Positions 1-9,259 of a stretch of DNA of 64,000 nucleotides are shown here, piece by piece; position 1 is the stretch's first letter, and every line of letters starts with the position of its first letter. Source of the DNA: Mollicutes bacterium Phil14. GTDB taxonomy: Bacteria; Bacillota_I; Bacilli_A; ML615J-28; CAG-698. The position numbers and the translations under genes were made by a program. The notes beneath the pieces were generated by a model, which was not told the origin of the DNA, made no database searches, and saw nothing but the letters and a program-made list of their open reading frames with translations. Where the stretch lies: NCBI GenBank assembly GCA_001940985.1, contig MSHB01000022.1:99393-163392 (forward strand). Direction: 5' to 3'.

Positions 1-991
1 TATCTAAGACTTCAAAAATTCTTTCAGCTGAAGCAAAAGCACTTTGTAGTGTGTTGTACTGATCAGCAAGAGACTGAACAGGATTATAAAACTTAGAAAT
101 ATATTGATAAAAAGTATATAAAATATCATAAGTCAAACTAACACTTACCAAACCAAGATTAAAATCAATAGCCTTATTACCACCAAAATATATAACGCAA
201 ACAACACTAATTATATATATTAAGTAAATTGATGGTCTAAATATACCAAACATGAATATTTCTTTCAAATTACTTTTCTTTAACTCATTATTGCCTTTTT
301 TAAACTCATTATATTTTTTATTTGTGGCATTATATACTTGAATAGTCTTTATACCTGTTATATTTTCTGATAAAAATGCATTCATATTAGAAACATTACT
401 TCTAACTTCTCGATGGATTTTTCTAAGTTTTTTTCTAAAAACTATTGTTGTTACAACTACTATTGGGAAAATTGCTATAATGATAATTGTCAAACTAACA
501 TTAAGTAACATCATAGCTATAAACACCCCAACAATAGTAAAAACATTTTTCAAAATATTAATAATAACATTAGTATACAATTCAAATAACACATTAACAT
601 CACTAGTATCTCTAGTAACCAATTTACCAATTGGTATTTCACTAAATTGTTTATGTGATAATCCTTGAATGTGATAAAAAACATCTTCACGAATCTTTTG
701 AATTATTCTATGAGCAGTATAATGAATCAATAAATTTTGAAAATAATTGATTATTGAACCAATTACTACTAGTCCCATTCCTAAAAGGAATAAATTTAAT
801 ATTTTATTGAAATTAATAACATCTGCACCTAAATATTTTAAAGATAATCCAATTAAATACGGATAAATTAAATCAACTCCAATAACAAAAAGCATCATAA
901 TTATAGCGATTATATATCTAAATAGATATGGTCTCATGTACTTAAACAAACGAGAAAACAATTTAATATCATTAGTTTTTATCATAATCAT
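1..991 (-). CDS. ABC exporter half-transporter, partial (window edge)
   Basis: The minus-strand frame stays open from about 991 to the window edge, so the C-terminal part, including the whole nucleotide-binding domain, lies outside. The visible ~330 residues are the N-terminal membrane domain of a multidrug/lipid-type ABC exporter: several hydrophobic helices, then the helix-loop region ending near ASAERIFEVLD, typical of the linker before the ATPase domain. The start is taken as the ATG at 991 behind AGGTGAAT. It overlaps the preceding half-transporter by 20 bases, which indicates translational coupling and a heterodimeric exporter (compare BmrCD/YheHI pairs). The substrate cannot be inferred. 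Confidence 0.85.
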   Translation of the reverse strand, partial: MIMIKTNDIKLFSRLFKYMRPYLFRYIIAIIMMLFVIGVDLIYPYLIGLSLKYLGADVINFNKILNLFLLGMGLVVIGSIINYFQNLLIHYTAHRIIQKIREDVFYHIQGLSHKQFSEIPIGKLVTRDTSDVNVLFELYTNVIINILKNVFTIVGVFIAMMLLNVSLTIIIIAIFPIVVVTTIVFRKKLRKIHREVRSNVSNMNAFLSENITGIKTIQVYNATNKKYNEFKKGNNELKKSNLKEIFMFGIFRPSIYLIYIISVVCVIYFGGNKAIDFNLGLVSVSLTYDILYTFYQYISKFYNPVQSLADQYNTLQSAFASAERIFEVLD

Positions 992-2750
992 ATTCACCTG
1001 CTTCCTTTTCAAGTTCTTGTAATTTAACTTCGCGTTTATATATTTCATTAGTTTCAAGCAAAGTTTCATGAGTTCCTATGCCATCTACTTTTCCATCATT
1101 TAAAACAACAATTTTATCAAGTTTTTTAAGTGTAGATATACGATGGGCTATTAAAATGGTTGTTTTGCCGCTTCTTATCGTGCGTAATCGTTTTAGTATT
1201 GCTTCTTCTGTAATTATGTCAACAGCACTAAGCGAATCATCCAAGACCAAAATTGGGGCTTCCTTTAAAAGTGCTCTAGCGATTGATATTCTTTGTTTTT
1301 GTCCACCACTGACAGTTACTCCTCTTTCACCAACATAAGTATTATATCCCTCACTAAACTCTTCAATATCTTTATCAACATCGCTTAAAATAGCATATTT
1401 TTTAGCAACATCTTCATCATCTTTTTCCATAGAAAAACATATGTTACTAGAAATAGTATTCTTGAATAAAAAACTTTCTTGTGTAACATAAGCTATAGAA
1501 TCTCTTAAAAGAGATAGAGGAATTGTCATAATATCATTATCATCAATTAAAATAGTATTTTCATTAACATTATACATTCTAACTAACAAATCAACTAAAG
1601 TTGTTTTACCACTTCCAGTTGAACCCATTAGTCCAACAAATTCACCACTATTTATCTTAAATGTAACATCATCTAAAACAGTTTTATCACTACCTGGATA
1701 ACTAAAAGATAAATGATTAAAAGTGATATCTCCTTTTATTTCACTAATACTACTATCTGCAGCCAAATCATTTATCTCAACTTCTTCATTTAACAAATCT
1801 AATATTCTTTTTGCACTAGCTTGTCCTTGACTAGATAAATTAATTAGTTGTCCAATAGCCATAATAGGCCATACTAAAGAACCAAAATATGATGAAAACT
1901 TTGTAAGTTCACCGATTGTAAAAGTTGTACTAGTATTAGTTGCGCCTTTATATATATAATATCCTCCAATAAGAATAATTAGTGAAGCAATGGTTGTTAA
2001 AATGGCACTAATTAAAACATTGACAAAGATATTATCTTTAGTAAAGGCAATGCATGTATCCATATTTTTTTGATTATATTTTTCAAATTGCTTTAGTTTA
2101 AGTTTTTCTTTAACAAAAGCTTTGATTACACCAATTCCCATATAATCTTCTTGAACAAAATCACTTAACTCTGAATATGCTTTTAAATTCAAAAGTGATT
2201 TTCTTCTAATAATTCTTCCAACAATATTACTAATAACTAAAACTATTAATAATGGCACTAAAGAAGCCAAAGCTAAAGTAACATTCAATTTTAACATTTT
2301 ATAAAAAGCTAGAATGCCTAAGGCTAAAGCATCAACACTCATCATTGTTCCCATACCAAAGATTTGTCTAATAGAATTCAAATCATTAGTATAAAGAGCC
2401 ATAATTGCTCCAGTTTTATTCTTAGAAAACTTTTCTTGAGATAATTTAATCATATGATTAAACATATCATTACGAATATCTGCTTCGATTTTAACAGCAT
2501 TACCAAAAATACATATCCTCCAAATGAACCTTCCTACAAACACCATAAATGCTACAAAAAACATTTTTTTTGATAAAGAAAACAAAACATCTTTTGTTAG
2601 TGTTTTATAGCGAAGTCCATCTATTACTTCCCCAACAACATCGGGTATTTCTAATTGGAAAAAGTCAACAGCCACTAAAGCAATTATTCCAATCAAAAAA
2701 CATATCCAATATTTTAAATAATATTTAGCAAAATATTTATTAAATAACAT
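972..2750 (-). CDS. ABC exporter half-transporter (membrane + ATPase domains)
   Basis: This is a full half-transporter of about 592 residues. The N-terminal ~310 residues hold six predicted membrane helices. The C-terminal ATPase domain has Walker A GSTGSGKTT, signature SGGQKQR, Walker B ILVLDD and the H-loop AHR, so it looks catalytically competent. The ORF track begins at an upstream codon (2771), but the ATG at 2750 has the site GGAGTTGAGGTT directly before it and is preferred. It overlaps the following half-transporter gene, so the two products probably pair. Family: type IV ABC exporters of drugs, lipids or peptides; the substrate is unknown. Confidence 0.9.
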   Translation of the reverse strand: MLFNKYFAKYYLKYWICFLIGIIALVAVDFFQLEIPDVVGEVIDGLRYKTLTKDVLFSLSKKMFFVAFMVFVGRFIWRICIFGNAVKIEADIRNDMFNHMIKLSQEKFSKNKTGAIMALYTNDLNSIRQIFGMGTMMSVDALALGILAFYKMLKLNVTLALASLVPLLIVLVISNIVGRIIRRKSLLNLKAYSELSDFVQEDYMGIGVIKAFVKEKLKLKQFEKYNQKNMDTCIAFTKDNIFVNVLISAILTTIASLIILIGGYYIYKGATNTSTTFTIGELTKFSSYFGSLVWPIMAIGQLINLSSQGQASAKRILDLLNEEVEINDLAADSSISEIKGDITFNHLSFSYPGSDKTVLDDVTFKINSGEFVGLMGSTGSGKTTLVDLLVRMYNVNENTILIDDNDIMTIPLSLLRDSIAYVTQESFLFKNTISSNICFSMEKDDEDVAKKYAILSDVDKDIEEFSEGYNTYVGERGVTVSGGQKQRISIARALLKEAPILVLDDSLSAVDIITEEAILKRLRTIRSGKTTILIAHRISTLKKLDKIVVLNDGKVDGIGTHETLLETNEIYKREVKLQELEKEAGEYDYDKN

Positions 2751-2818
2751 AACCTCAACTCCTTTTTCCAATTAATAAAGATTATACTACTTTTTAATCA
2801 TTTTTACAAACACTAAAA

Positions 2819-2848
2819 GAAAAAAGTGATAAGCACACTTATCACTTT
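2819..2848 (-). terminator. Terminator of the CotD-like gene
   Basis: A strong hairpin (AAGTGATAAG pairing with CTTATCACTT) is followed on the minus strand by a T-run, just after the stop of the coat-protein gene. Confidence 0.75.
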
Positions 2849-2864
2849 CTCTATTTAGTAAATA

Positions 2865-3131
2865 TTACATATCTTCATTATTATTTGCCATACCTGGACA
2901 GCATCCTAAATTTTCCTCACAATATGTGTTTTCTTCACAACAAAGTGGTCTTGGAATATATTTATGGCGTTTAATAAAATGGTTGATTACTTTTGTTTCC
3001 ATTTCACAAATATGAGGTTGTTCAACAACTATATATCTGTGAACAACATTAGTTTGTCTAGTAACGATTGGTGGTAATTGTTGTACTTCTTGATTAACAA
3101 AACCTTGATTAATAAAACCTTGATTATTCAT
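2865..3131 (-). CDS. CotD-like spore coat protein
   Basis: An 88-residue protein with a Gln/Asn-rich N-terminus (repeated NQGF), a central segment LPPIVTRQTNVVHRYIVVEQ followed by a His-rich stretch, and a Cys-rich tail with CC pairs. Small His/Cys-rich proteins with a PPIV..T segment match the CotD family of inner spore coat proteins, which are made in the mother cell late in sporulation. The start has the site AAAGGAGGGGG. It stands alone, convergent to nothing and followed by its own terminator. No clean sigma-K consensus was found upstream, although an AT-rich -10-like TATAATATA is present. The family call rests on memory of the motif, not on a search. Confidence 0.7.
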   Translation of the reverse strand: MNNQGFINQGFVNQEVQQLPPIVTRQTNVVHRYIVVEQPHICEMETKVINHFIKRHKYIPRPLCCEENTYCEENLGCCPGMANNNEDM

Positions 3132-3233
3132 TTTTCCCCCTCCTTTCGTTATATTATACTCTAGTATTTAAAATTTGGAATGTGCTTTTGCATATGACTT
3201 TTTTATTTAAGATAAAATTTGACATACTTCGAT

Positions 3234-3262
3234 TTGACTTTACTTTATAATTATTGTAAAAT
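3234..3262 (+). promoter_or_regulatory. Putative clpP promoter
   Basis: TTGACT, a 17-base spacer and TAAAAT lie shortly before the clpP ribosome site. An upstream TTTGACA repeats the TTTGAC motif at a 15-base offset, which does not fit the 10-base CtsR spacing. Confidence 0.5.
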
Positions 3263-3282
3263 AAATGTATTGGAGGAATATT

Positions 3283-3867
3283 ATGCAATTTATACCATAT
3301 GTAATTGAAAAAACATCTGCTGGTGAAAGATCATATGATATTTATTCTCGCTTACTAAAAGATAGAATTATTATTTTGTCTGGAGAAATAGATGATCAAT
3401 TAGCCAATTCTATTGTTGCCCAACTATTATTTTTGGCAGCAGAAGATAGCGAAAAAGATATCTACTTATATATAAACTCTCCTGGAGGAAGTATAACTAG
3501 TGGTATGGCTATTTTTGACACTATGAATTTTATAGCTCCTAAAGTATCAACTATATGCATCGGCATGGCTGCATCTATGGCTGCATTCTTACTTGCTAGT
3601 GGTGAAAAAGGAATGAGATATGCCCTACCAAATAGTGAAATCTTAATTCATCAACCTCTAGGTGGTGCTCAAGGACAAGCAACAGAAATTCAAATTGCAG
3701 CTGAACATATCATTCGTATTAGAAATAGAATGAATAAAATCTTAGCTGAAAAAACGAACAAACCAATTGAACAAATAAAAATCGATACTGAACGTGATAA
3801 ATACATGTTTGCAAACGAAGCCTTAGAGTATGGAATAATTGATGAAATAATGGAAAAGAAAAACTAA
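3283..3867 (+). CDS. clpP: ATP-dependent Clp protease proteolytic subunit
   Basis: ClpP forms the tetradecameric serine-protease chamber that works with ClpX/ClpC ATPases in cytosolic protein quality control and regulation. The protein shows the catalytic triad context: Ser in GMAASMAAF, His in ILIHQPLGG and a downstream Asp in [10 protein letters not shown]. The oxyanion-side [12 protein letters not shown] is also visible. Length is 194 residues from the ATG at 3283, the usual size; the tracked start six codons earlier overlaps the site TGGAGGAATATT. It is monocistronic, with a terminator directly after. Spx, a classic ClpXP substrate, is encoded 3 kb away. Confidence 0.97.
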   Translation: MQFIPYVIEKTSAGERSYDIYSRLLKDRIIILSGEIDDQLANSIVAQLLFLAAEDSEKDIYLYINSPGGSITSGMAIFDTMNFIAPKVSTICIGMAASMAAFLLASGEKGMRYALPNSEILIHQPLGGAQGQATEIQIAAEHIIRIRNRMNKILAEKTNKPIEQIKIDTERDKYMFANEALEYGIIDEIMEKKN

Positions 3868-3874
3868 ATTAAAA

Positions 3875-3906
3875 ACGCAAGTATATATGTGTGCTTGCGT
3901 TTTTTG
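3875..3906 (+). terminator. clpP terminator
   Basis: The hairpin ACGCAAG...CTTGCGT is followed by a six-T run just after the clpP stop. Confidence 0.85.
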
Positions 3907-3916
3907 TTTTATATTT

Positions 3917-4672
3917 TCAAATAAATGCTCTTTTTAATCTTTGCCAAAAATCATCACTATAGTGACTTAATATTATAATTTTTTTATCTGACAAACTACA
4001 TTTTATTTCTTTTACATCTTTAATATTTAAACTCTCACCATCAACACTAATATATATGTTACTATTGTTTTTAGGAACTAATACTACTTTATTTTTTTGA
4101 CTTAAGATAATTGGTGAGGCTATTGTCTTATAGACTCTATTATTAATTGAAGCTATTTCGGTTAGTTGAAAGGCCTTTAGACTTGGATCTATGACACTTC
4201 CTCCTAATGATTTATTATAAGCTGTAGAACCACTTGGGGGAGATACTAAAAATCCCGTTCCACGAAATGTTTCTAAAAGTTTTTCATTAATGAAAACATC
4301 TATTATTTGAGTGTGAATAGGATTAGTAATCGCTATTTCATTAACAGCTAATCCCTTTTTTTCGTTATTAATCTCATACTCTAAAAGAGAAAATTCATTA
4401 TCTATTAATTTATTATTAATTATCATATCTAAAGTATAATCTAGCTCTTCTTTTTCAAAGCTAGTAAAGAAACCTAATGTTCCTCCGTTTATTCCAACAA
4501 ACTTTACCTTATCTAAAATATCTTCATATTTATGAATAGCTTTAAGCATTGTTCCATCTCCCCCAAAAGAGAAAACAACTTCAGGATTTCTTTCATCTAA
4601 CTTAAAGCCCTTTTTTAAAAATAAACTTTTATCAACATCTATCTTACCATTACTAAAGATTGCATATTTCAT
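3917..4672 (-). CDS. nadK: NAD kinase
   Basis: Phosphorylates NAD to NADP in the cytosol. Family motifs are present: the GGDGTMLKA nucleotide-binding loop near residue 37, NGGTLGF, and the second conserved block SGSTAYNKSLGG. At 251 residues it is close to the short Firmicutes form (PpnK/YjbN). It follows the alarmone synthetase gene by 4 bases on the same strand, the same pairing as yjbM-yjbN in Bacillus, so the two are almost certainly cotranscribed. Confidence 0.95.
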   Translation of the reverse strand: MKYAIFSNGKIDVDKSLFLKKGFKLDERNPEVVFSFGGDGTMLKAIHKYEDILDKVKFVGINGGTLGFFTSFEKEELDYTLDMIINNKLIDNEFSLLEYEINNEKKGLAVNEIAITNPIHTQIIDVFINEKLLETFRGTGFLVSPPSGSTAYNKSLGGSVIDPSLKAFQLTEIASINNRVYKTIASPIILSQKNKVVLVPKNNSNIYISVDGESLNIKDVKEIKCSLSDKKIIILSHYSDDFWQRLKRAFI

Positions 4673-4676
4673 ATTA

Positions 4677-5348
4677 TCACTTCTTAAAACTTTCTAAAAA
4701 TAAATCTAATTCACTATCCTCTAACTCATCACCACGAGTTTTATTAACCACAGTTTGTAACACTTCTTCTCTAATTTTGGTTAATTCTTCATCAAGTTTA
4801 TAACTTGCACCTGCAGCTACTACTAATCTATCTTTTATATTTTCAGGAATCTCTTGATAATATTTATATTTTAAAGAATGTTCAATACTAGCCCATAAGT
4901 GCATTGCATGTGTTCTTATCTGAAATTCAACATTAATAGGAATGGCTCCATCAATTGTCTCTGCATGATATTTTGCCAAAACGTGTAGTGACCTATATCC
5001 ACTAGGTTTAGGATTTTTTATATAATCCTTAACAGAATATATCTCAATGTCTTGTCTACTTTTTAACAATTCGTATACTTTATATACATCATCAATATAT
5101 TTACAAATTATTCTTATTCCAGCTATATCATATATTTCTTCAGCAATATCACTGTATTTCACATTGAAACGATTAGCTTTTTCTAAAATACTAGGGACAG
5201 ACTTCACACGCCCTGACACTATTTCAATTGGACTATTCTCGCCTTTTAAGATATATTCTTTTTTTATAGCACCAAGTTTCATTATAAACCCACTTACCGC
5301 AAGTTCATATGGTAATAAAAAGCTCTTCCAATCAATTATATGTTTCAT
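4677..5348 (-). CDS. Small alarmone synthetase (GTP pyrophosphokinase, YjbM/SasB type)
   Basis: A 223-residue single-domain (p)ppGpp synthetase without the HD hydrolase, TGS or ACT domains of long RelA/SpoT proteins. The synthetase core is seen in DIAGIRIICKYIDDVY, the GTP/ATP-site loop KPSGYRSLHV, and EFQIRTHAMHLWASIEHSLKYK. The length and its position directly before nadK fit SasB (YjbM/RelQ) rather than SasA. It makes (p)ppGpp in response to envelope or other stress in relatives. Leaving aside window limits, no partner hydrolase is in this window. Confidence 0.93.
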   Translation of the reverse strand: MKHIIDWKSFLLPYELAVSGFIMKLGAIKKEYILKGENSPIEIVSGRVKSVPSILEKANRFNVKYSDIAEEIYDIAGIRIICKYIDDVYKVYELLKSRQDIEIYSVKDYIKNPKPSGYRSLHVLAKYHAETIDGAIPINVEFQIRTHAMHLWASIEHSLKYKYYQEIPENIKDRLVVAAGASYKLDEELTKIREEVLQTVVNKTRGDELEDSELDLFLESFKK

Positions 5349-5396
5349 AAAAAACCACCACCACTAATATTTTATCATACTTTTAAAATATTTCTA

Positions 5397-5424
5397 TTGA
5401 TTTTTTATTTATAATATGTATAAT
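5397..5424 (+). promoter_or_regulatory. Promoter of the CYTH-domain gene
   Basis: TTGATT, 16 bases and TATAAT, placed about 45 bases before the ATG at 5471; the ribosome site AAAGGAGG follows. Confidence 0.65.
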
Positions 5425-5470
5425 ATAGTAAATTATATATATCTATATCTATAGCAAAGGAGGATACATT

Positions 5471-6040
5471 ATGCAAAGATCAACTGAGGTAGAATTTAAA
5501 TCTTTACTTACAAAGGAAGAATATGAGCGCCTAATGAATACGTTTCAAGGCAATCGCACTGATTTACAAACAAATCATTACTTTGATACTCCTCGTTTTT
5601 CATTAAAAGCAATTGATGCATCTTTAAGAGTACGAGAGAGAGACACATATGAATTGACGCTTAAAAAGAAAAAAGGATATGTCATTCAAGAATTCAACCT
5701 TCCTATTGATAAAGAAACATTTGAAGAAATCAAAAAAACAGGAATAGTTCCCGATAGTGAATTAAAGCAAGAGCTTATTCAAATCATTGGTGAACAAAAG
5801 GTAAATAACTTCTTAAGTCTTTCAACATTAAGAATGTTTTTCCAATATAAAAAAGGTATTCTTTTTATTGATAAAAGCACTTATCTAGGAATTACAGATT
5901 ATGAATTAGAATATGAAGCTAAAAACTATCATGATGGAAAAAAGGAATTTATCGAGTTGATTGGTGAACTTCAAATTCAATATAAAAAATCTGATAAAAA
6001 AGTAAAAAGAGCATTCAATGCTTATAAAAGAAGTCATTAA
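5471..6040 (+). CDS. CYTH-domain protein (YjbK family)
   Basis: A 189-residue CYTH (triphosphate tunnel metalloenzyme) protein. The hallmark ExExK element appears at the N-terminus as TEVEFK, followed by alternating charged beta strands (LRVRERDTYELTLKKKK, ELEYEAK, KSDKKVKRAF) that would line the tunnel. The family hydrolyses triphosphate groups, often inorganic tripolyphosphate or thiamine triphosphate; the substrate is unknown here. It is divergent from the sasB-nadK pair, which matches the Bacillus yjbK-yjbM-yjbN neighbourhood and suggests a link to nucleotide or polyphosphate metabolism. Confidence 0.85.
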   Translation: MQRSTEVEFKSLLTKEEYERLMNTFQGNRTDLQTNHYFDTPRFSLKAIDASLRVRERDTYELTLKKKKGYVIQEFNLPIDKETFEEIKKTGIVPDSELKQELIQIIGEQKVNNFLSLSTLRMFFQYKKGILFIDKSTYLGITDYELEYEAKNYHDGKKEFIELIGELQIQYKKSDKKVKRAFNAYKRSH

Positions 6041-6066
6041 AAAAAGGTCATAAATTGACCTTTTTT
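6039..6066. terminator. Bidirectional terminator between the CYTH gene and spx
   Basis: AAAAAAGGTCA pairs with TGACCTTTTTT, so U-runs form on both strands; it separates two convergent genes. Confidence 0.85.
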
Positions 6067-6499
6067 AATTATCTTTCAATTTTTTTAAAGCTTCAATAAA
6101 CTCACATTTTTCATCTTTAAAACAATTCTCACATTCAATTTCTCGCAACTCTTCTGGCAAAAATAAACTAATATCATCATTATTATAACCTATTTGCATA
6201 TCATCATCAGATAATATAATTGGACGTTTTAAAATACTAGGATTAGCAATTATAAAATCAACTAATTCGCTAGTTTTCATTTTTTCTAAATCAATATTTT
6301 CTTCTTTAATGATTTTAGAACGCGTAGAAATAATATCTTCAAATCCGTTTTCGCTGTAACTTAACATTTTAAATACATCTTCTCTTGTTAAGGGAATAGA
6401 AAAAATATTTTTTTCAGTATAATTAATATTATGTTTACTGAAATAAGTTTTTACTTTTCTACATGAAGAACAGTTTGGGGTAGTATATATTTGTACCAT
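6065..6499 (-). CDS. spx: Transcriptional regulator Spx
   Basis: Spx is an ArsC-fold protein that binds the RNA polymerase alpha C-terminal domain and redirects transcription during thiol stress. The redox switch CxxC is present at residues 10-13 (CSSC), and the characteristic TRSK, LKRPII and GYNNDDI blocks follow the Spx pattern. At 144 residues it is slightly longer than the usual ~131, ending in an extra Cys-containing tail (CENCFKDEKC). That tail is unusual and could be another redox or metal site. The gene is the end of a yjb-like block; in relatives ClpXP degrades Spx. Confidence 0.9.
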   Translation of the reverse strand: MVQIYTTPNCSSCRKVKTYFSKHNINYTEKNIFSIPLTREDVFKMLSYSENGFEDIISTRSKIIKEENIDLEKMKTSELVDFIIANPSILKRPIILSDDDMQIGYNNDDISLFLPEELREIECENCFKDEKCEFIEALKKLKDN

Positions 6500-6604
6500 T
6501 ATATCACTCCTTTACGTTAATTATATTTTACAATATTTTTCATTTTTTTAAAAGCATTTTTTTAAAAACTATTTACTTTTTTTAAATATTATAATATAAT
6601 ACTA

Positions 6605-6832
6605 TAAAGCATACATAGGATTAGTAATATAATTTTACCTTTTAAGAGAGACTTTGGTTGGTGTAAAAAGTCATTGTAATTATATGAATGGACCTACTAG
6701 TTGCAAGGAGGAAATGCCTTGTCGTTTAGTAAAGCGTTAATTTACTTTAGAGTGCAAAATATTTTGATATTTTGAATTAAGGTGGTACCGCGAATTTTTC
6801 GTCCTTAGAAATTATTTCTAGGGGCTTTTATT
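6605..6832 (+). promoter_or_regulatory. T-box riboswitch (tryptophan), trpS leader
   Basis: This leader contains the conserved T-box AAGGTGGTACCGCG (about 6779-6792), which pairs with uncharged tRNA acceptor ends. A terminator hairpin and T-run follow (cgtccttag...ctaggggctttt). The specifier is TGG at 6689-6691, in the context GAA-TGG-ACC, so the sensed tRNA is Trp, in agreement with the downstream gene. Uncharged tRNA-Trp would stabilise antitermination. A TATAAT-rich stretch just before 6600 is the likely -10 region. Confidence 0.95.
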
Positions 6833-6855
6833 TTTTATTTAAAGGAGTTATTAAT

Positions 6856-7854
6856 ATGAATATTGTATTATCTGGAATTAAACCTACAGGTGTTCCTACT
6901 TTAGGTAATTACTTAGGAGCGCTAAAAAACTTTGTAAAATTACAAAACGAAATGACTGATTATGAATTTTTTATGTTTGTGGCTGACATGCATGCTATAA
7001 CTATTCCTGAAGATCCTAAAACTTTAAGAACTAACATCAAGAATTTAGCAGCAATCTATCTAGCTAGCGGACTTGATAAAGATCGTTTGACACTTTTCTT
7101 GCAATCAGAGGTTCATGAACACTTAGAATTAGGTTATATTATGCAATCAATTACTTATATGGGCGAACTTGAAAGAATGACTCAATATAAGGACAAAGTT
7201 GCAAAACAAGTAACTGGAGTCACTTCTGCTTTATTTACATATCCAGCACTAATGGCTGCTGATATATTACTTTATGATGCAAAATATGTTCCTGTTGGGG
7301 AAGATCAAAAACAGCATCTAGAAATCACTCGTGACCTTGGAAATAGATTCAATAATCGCTTTGGAAATACTTTCCAAATTCCTGAAGCACTTGTAACAAA
7401 AGTCGGAGCAAAAATTATGGATTTACAAGATCCAACTAAAAAGATGAGTAAAAGTGGTGATCCTTTAGATAAAGGTTGTATTTATCTACTTGAACCACTT
7501 AACATAATCAAAAAGAAAATTAAATCTGCTGTTACTGACTCTGAAACTAGAGTATACTATGATAAAGAAAAAAAACCTGGCATTTCTAATTTGATGACTA
7601 TCTACTCAGTTATTACTGGTCTAAATTATGATGAGATAGAAAAAAAATATGAAGGAAAAGGCTATGGTGACTTTAAAGGAGATTTAGCTGAAATTGTAGC
7701 TACTGAAATTGGTGGATTACAAGAAAGATTTAACGCTATAATCAATTCTAAAGAGCTTGACGAAATCCTAGATCAAGGAAGAGAAAGAGCAGAAATATTA
7801 GCTAGAAAGAAAATGCTTAAAGTTTATCATAAAGTAGGACTAGGCAGATTCTAA
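6856..7854 (+). CDS. trpS: Tryptophanyl-tRNA synthetase
   Basis: Charges tRNA-Trp. Class I synthetase of 332 residues, the normal bacterial size. It has the HIGH-like TLGNYLGAL at the N-terminus, the GEDQKQHLE region, and the KMSKS loop exactly as KKMSKSGDP. The start has the site AAAGGAGTTATTAAT. It is controlled by a Trp-specific T-box directly upstream and ends at a bidirectional terminator. Confidence 0.97.
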   Translation: MNIVLSGIKPTGVPTLGNYLGALKNFVKLQNEMTDYEFFMFVADMHAITIPEDPKTLRTNIKNLAAIYLASGLDKDRLTLFLQSEVHEHLELGYIMQSITYMGELERMTQYKDKVAKQVTGVTSALFTYPALMAADILLYDAKYVPVGEDQKQHLEITRDLGNRFNNRFGNTFQIPEALVTKVGAKIMDLQDPTKKMSKSGDPLDKGCIYLLEPLNIIKKKIKSAVTDSETRVYYDKEKKPGISNLMTIYSVITGLNYDEIEKKYEGKGYGDFKGDLAEIVATEIGGLQERFNAIINSKELDEILDQGRERAEILARKKMLKVYHKVGLGRF

Positions 7855-7865
7855 AACACAAAATT

Positions 7866-7890
7866 AAAAGGCTGAAAACCAGCCTTTTTT
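7866..7890. terminator. Bidirectional terminator between trpS and the MATE gene
   Basis: AAAAGGCT pairs with AGCCTTTTTT between two convergent genes. Confidence 0.8.
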
Positions 7891-9220
7891 ATATTGCTTT
7901 TTCTTTAAAATCACGTCTAACAAATATAACTGATAAAATCATACCAATAACCCAACCTATAGGCCAAGATATCCAAATACCGATTGGACCTAAAACTTTA
8001 GATAACACTACCGCTAAAACTACTCTTAGTATCAAATCTGTAAATGTTGAGATAATGAATTTATCCATCATAGCACTACCTCTTAAAACTCCATCAACTG
8101 CTAACTTAGTTGCAACAATGAAGTAAAAAGGTGATACTACTCTTAAAAAAGTAATTCCTGTATTTATAGTTTCGTCTGTTGGAGAGTTTATTAATATATT
8201 TAATAGCTCTTTACCAAGGAAAAAGTATATAAGCATAAAAGGAATCGTTATTATAAGGGCTAATTTCAAACCAGCATATAACCCACTTTTAACTCTTTCA
8301 TATTTTGATGCTCCAATATTTTGAGCTGTATAACTACTAATACCATTTCCCATAGTTGTGTATGATGTAACAACTAAGTTGTTTAACTTTATACTAGCCG
8401 AATATCCTGCCACAACACTCGAACCAAACAGATTTATTACACCTTGAATTACTATATTACCTACCGAAATAAAACTTTGTTGGAGTATACTAGGAACAGC
8501 AATTTTAGATATCTTAAGGAAAATTTCCCAAGAAAACACAGCAGGTTTACTCTCAGTAGCAATCTTATTAAATCTTTTGAAGACAACAATCATGACCAAC
8601 ACAAAACTAATTCCTTGACAAATAAATGTTGCCCAAGCAACTCCACTAACACCCATTTTAAAAGCTGTAACAAACAATATATCCATAAATATATTAGAAA
8701 CAGAAGATATTGCTAAAAATATAAATGGTGTTTTTGAGTCACCTAAAGCCGAAAAGATTCCCGTAGCAATATTATAATAAAATACAAAAGGTAGACCAAA
8801 TGTATATATTGTAAGATACAGTTTTGAATCTTCAAAAATATCTTCTGGAGTATTAATCAAATTAAGTAATTGCGTACTAAATCCTATTCCAATAAACATA
8901 AGTAAAACGCATACTACTGCTGTACTAATTAAAGTAGTATATACTGATGTTTTTAGTTCTCCATATTTTTTGGCACCTAAACATCTAGCTACTACTACTG
9001 AACACCCAATATTACAACCAAAAGCAAAAGCTAAAAATATTAAAGTTATTTCGTAACCATTACCAACTGCAGCTATGGCTTTTTCACCTAAAAATCTTCC
9101 TGCTACAAAACTATCGGCAACATTATATAATTGTTGAAAAATTATACTTCCTAATAAGGGTAGGCAAAATCTCCAAAGCACCTTCTTAGGATCACCTACT
9201 GTCAAATCTTTTTGTACCAT
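7889..9220 (-). CDS. MATE-family multidrug/cation exporter
   Basis: A 443-residue integral membrane protein with about twelve predicted helices in two homologous halves. It begins with the family-typical motif region GSIIFQQLYNVADSFVAGRFLGE and repeats it in the second half (PSILQQSFISVGNIVIQGVINLFG). MATE proteins export drugs or metabolites using Na+ or H+ gradients. It resembles the DinF/NorM-like MepA branch found in many gut Firmicutes. The substrate is unknown. It is transcribed alone, upstream of the convergent trpS terminator. Confidence 0.9.
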   Translation of the reverse strand: MVQKDLTVGDPKKVLWRFCLPLLGSIIFQQLYNVADSFVAGRFLGEKAIAAVGNGYEITLIFLAFAFGCNIGCSVVVARCLGAKKYGELKTSVYTTLISTAVVCVLLMFIGIGFSTQLLNLINTPEDIFEDSKLYLTIYTFGLPFVFYYNIATGIFSALGDSKTPFIFLAISSVSNIFMDILFVTAFKMGVSGVAWATFICQGISFVLVMIVVFKRFNKIATESKPAVFSWEIFLKISKIAVPSILQQSFISVGNIVIQGVINLFGSSVVAGYSASIKLNNLVVTSYTTMGNGISSYTAQNIGASKYERVKSGLYAGLKLALIITIPFMLIYFFLGKELLNILINSPTDETINTGITFLRVVSPFYFIVATKLAVDGVLRGSAMMDKFIISTFTDLILRVVLAVVLSKVLGPIGIWISWPIGWVIGMILSVIFVRRDFKEKAI

Positions 9221-9259
9221 ATTTCACCTCAAAAAAGTACTAGCAAACTGTGTTAATAC

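Noticed and set aside
480-668. Plus-strand 62-aa ORF opposite the partial ABC exporter
   Set aside because: Shadow of a clear transporter reading frame on the minus strand.
3215-3262. Possible CtsR operator before clpP (two TTTGAC units)
   Set aside because: The units are 15 bases apart start to start; the CtsR heptads need 10, and the second base pattern does not match GGTCAAA.
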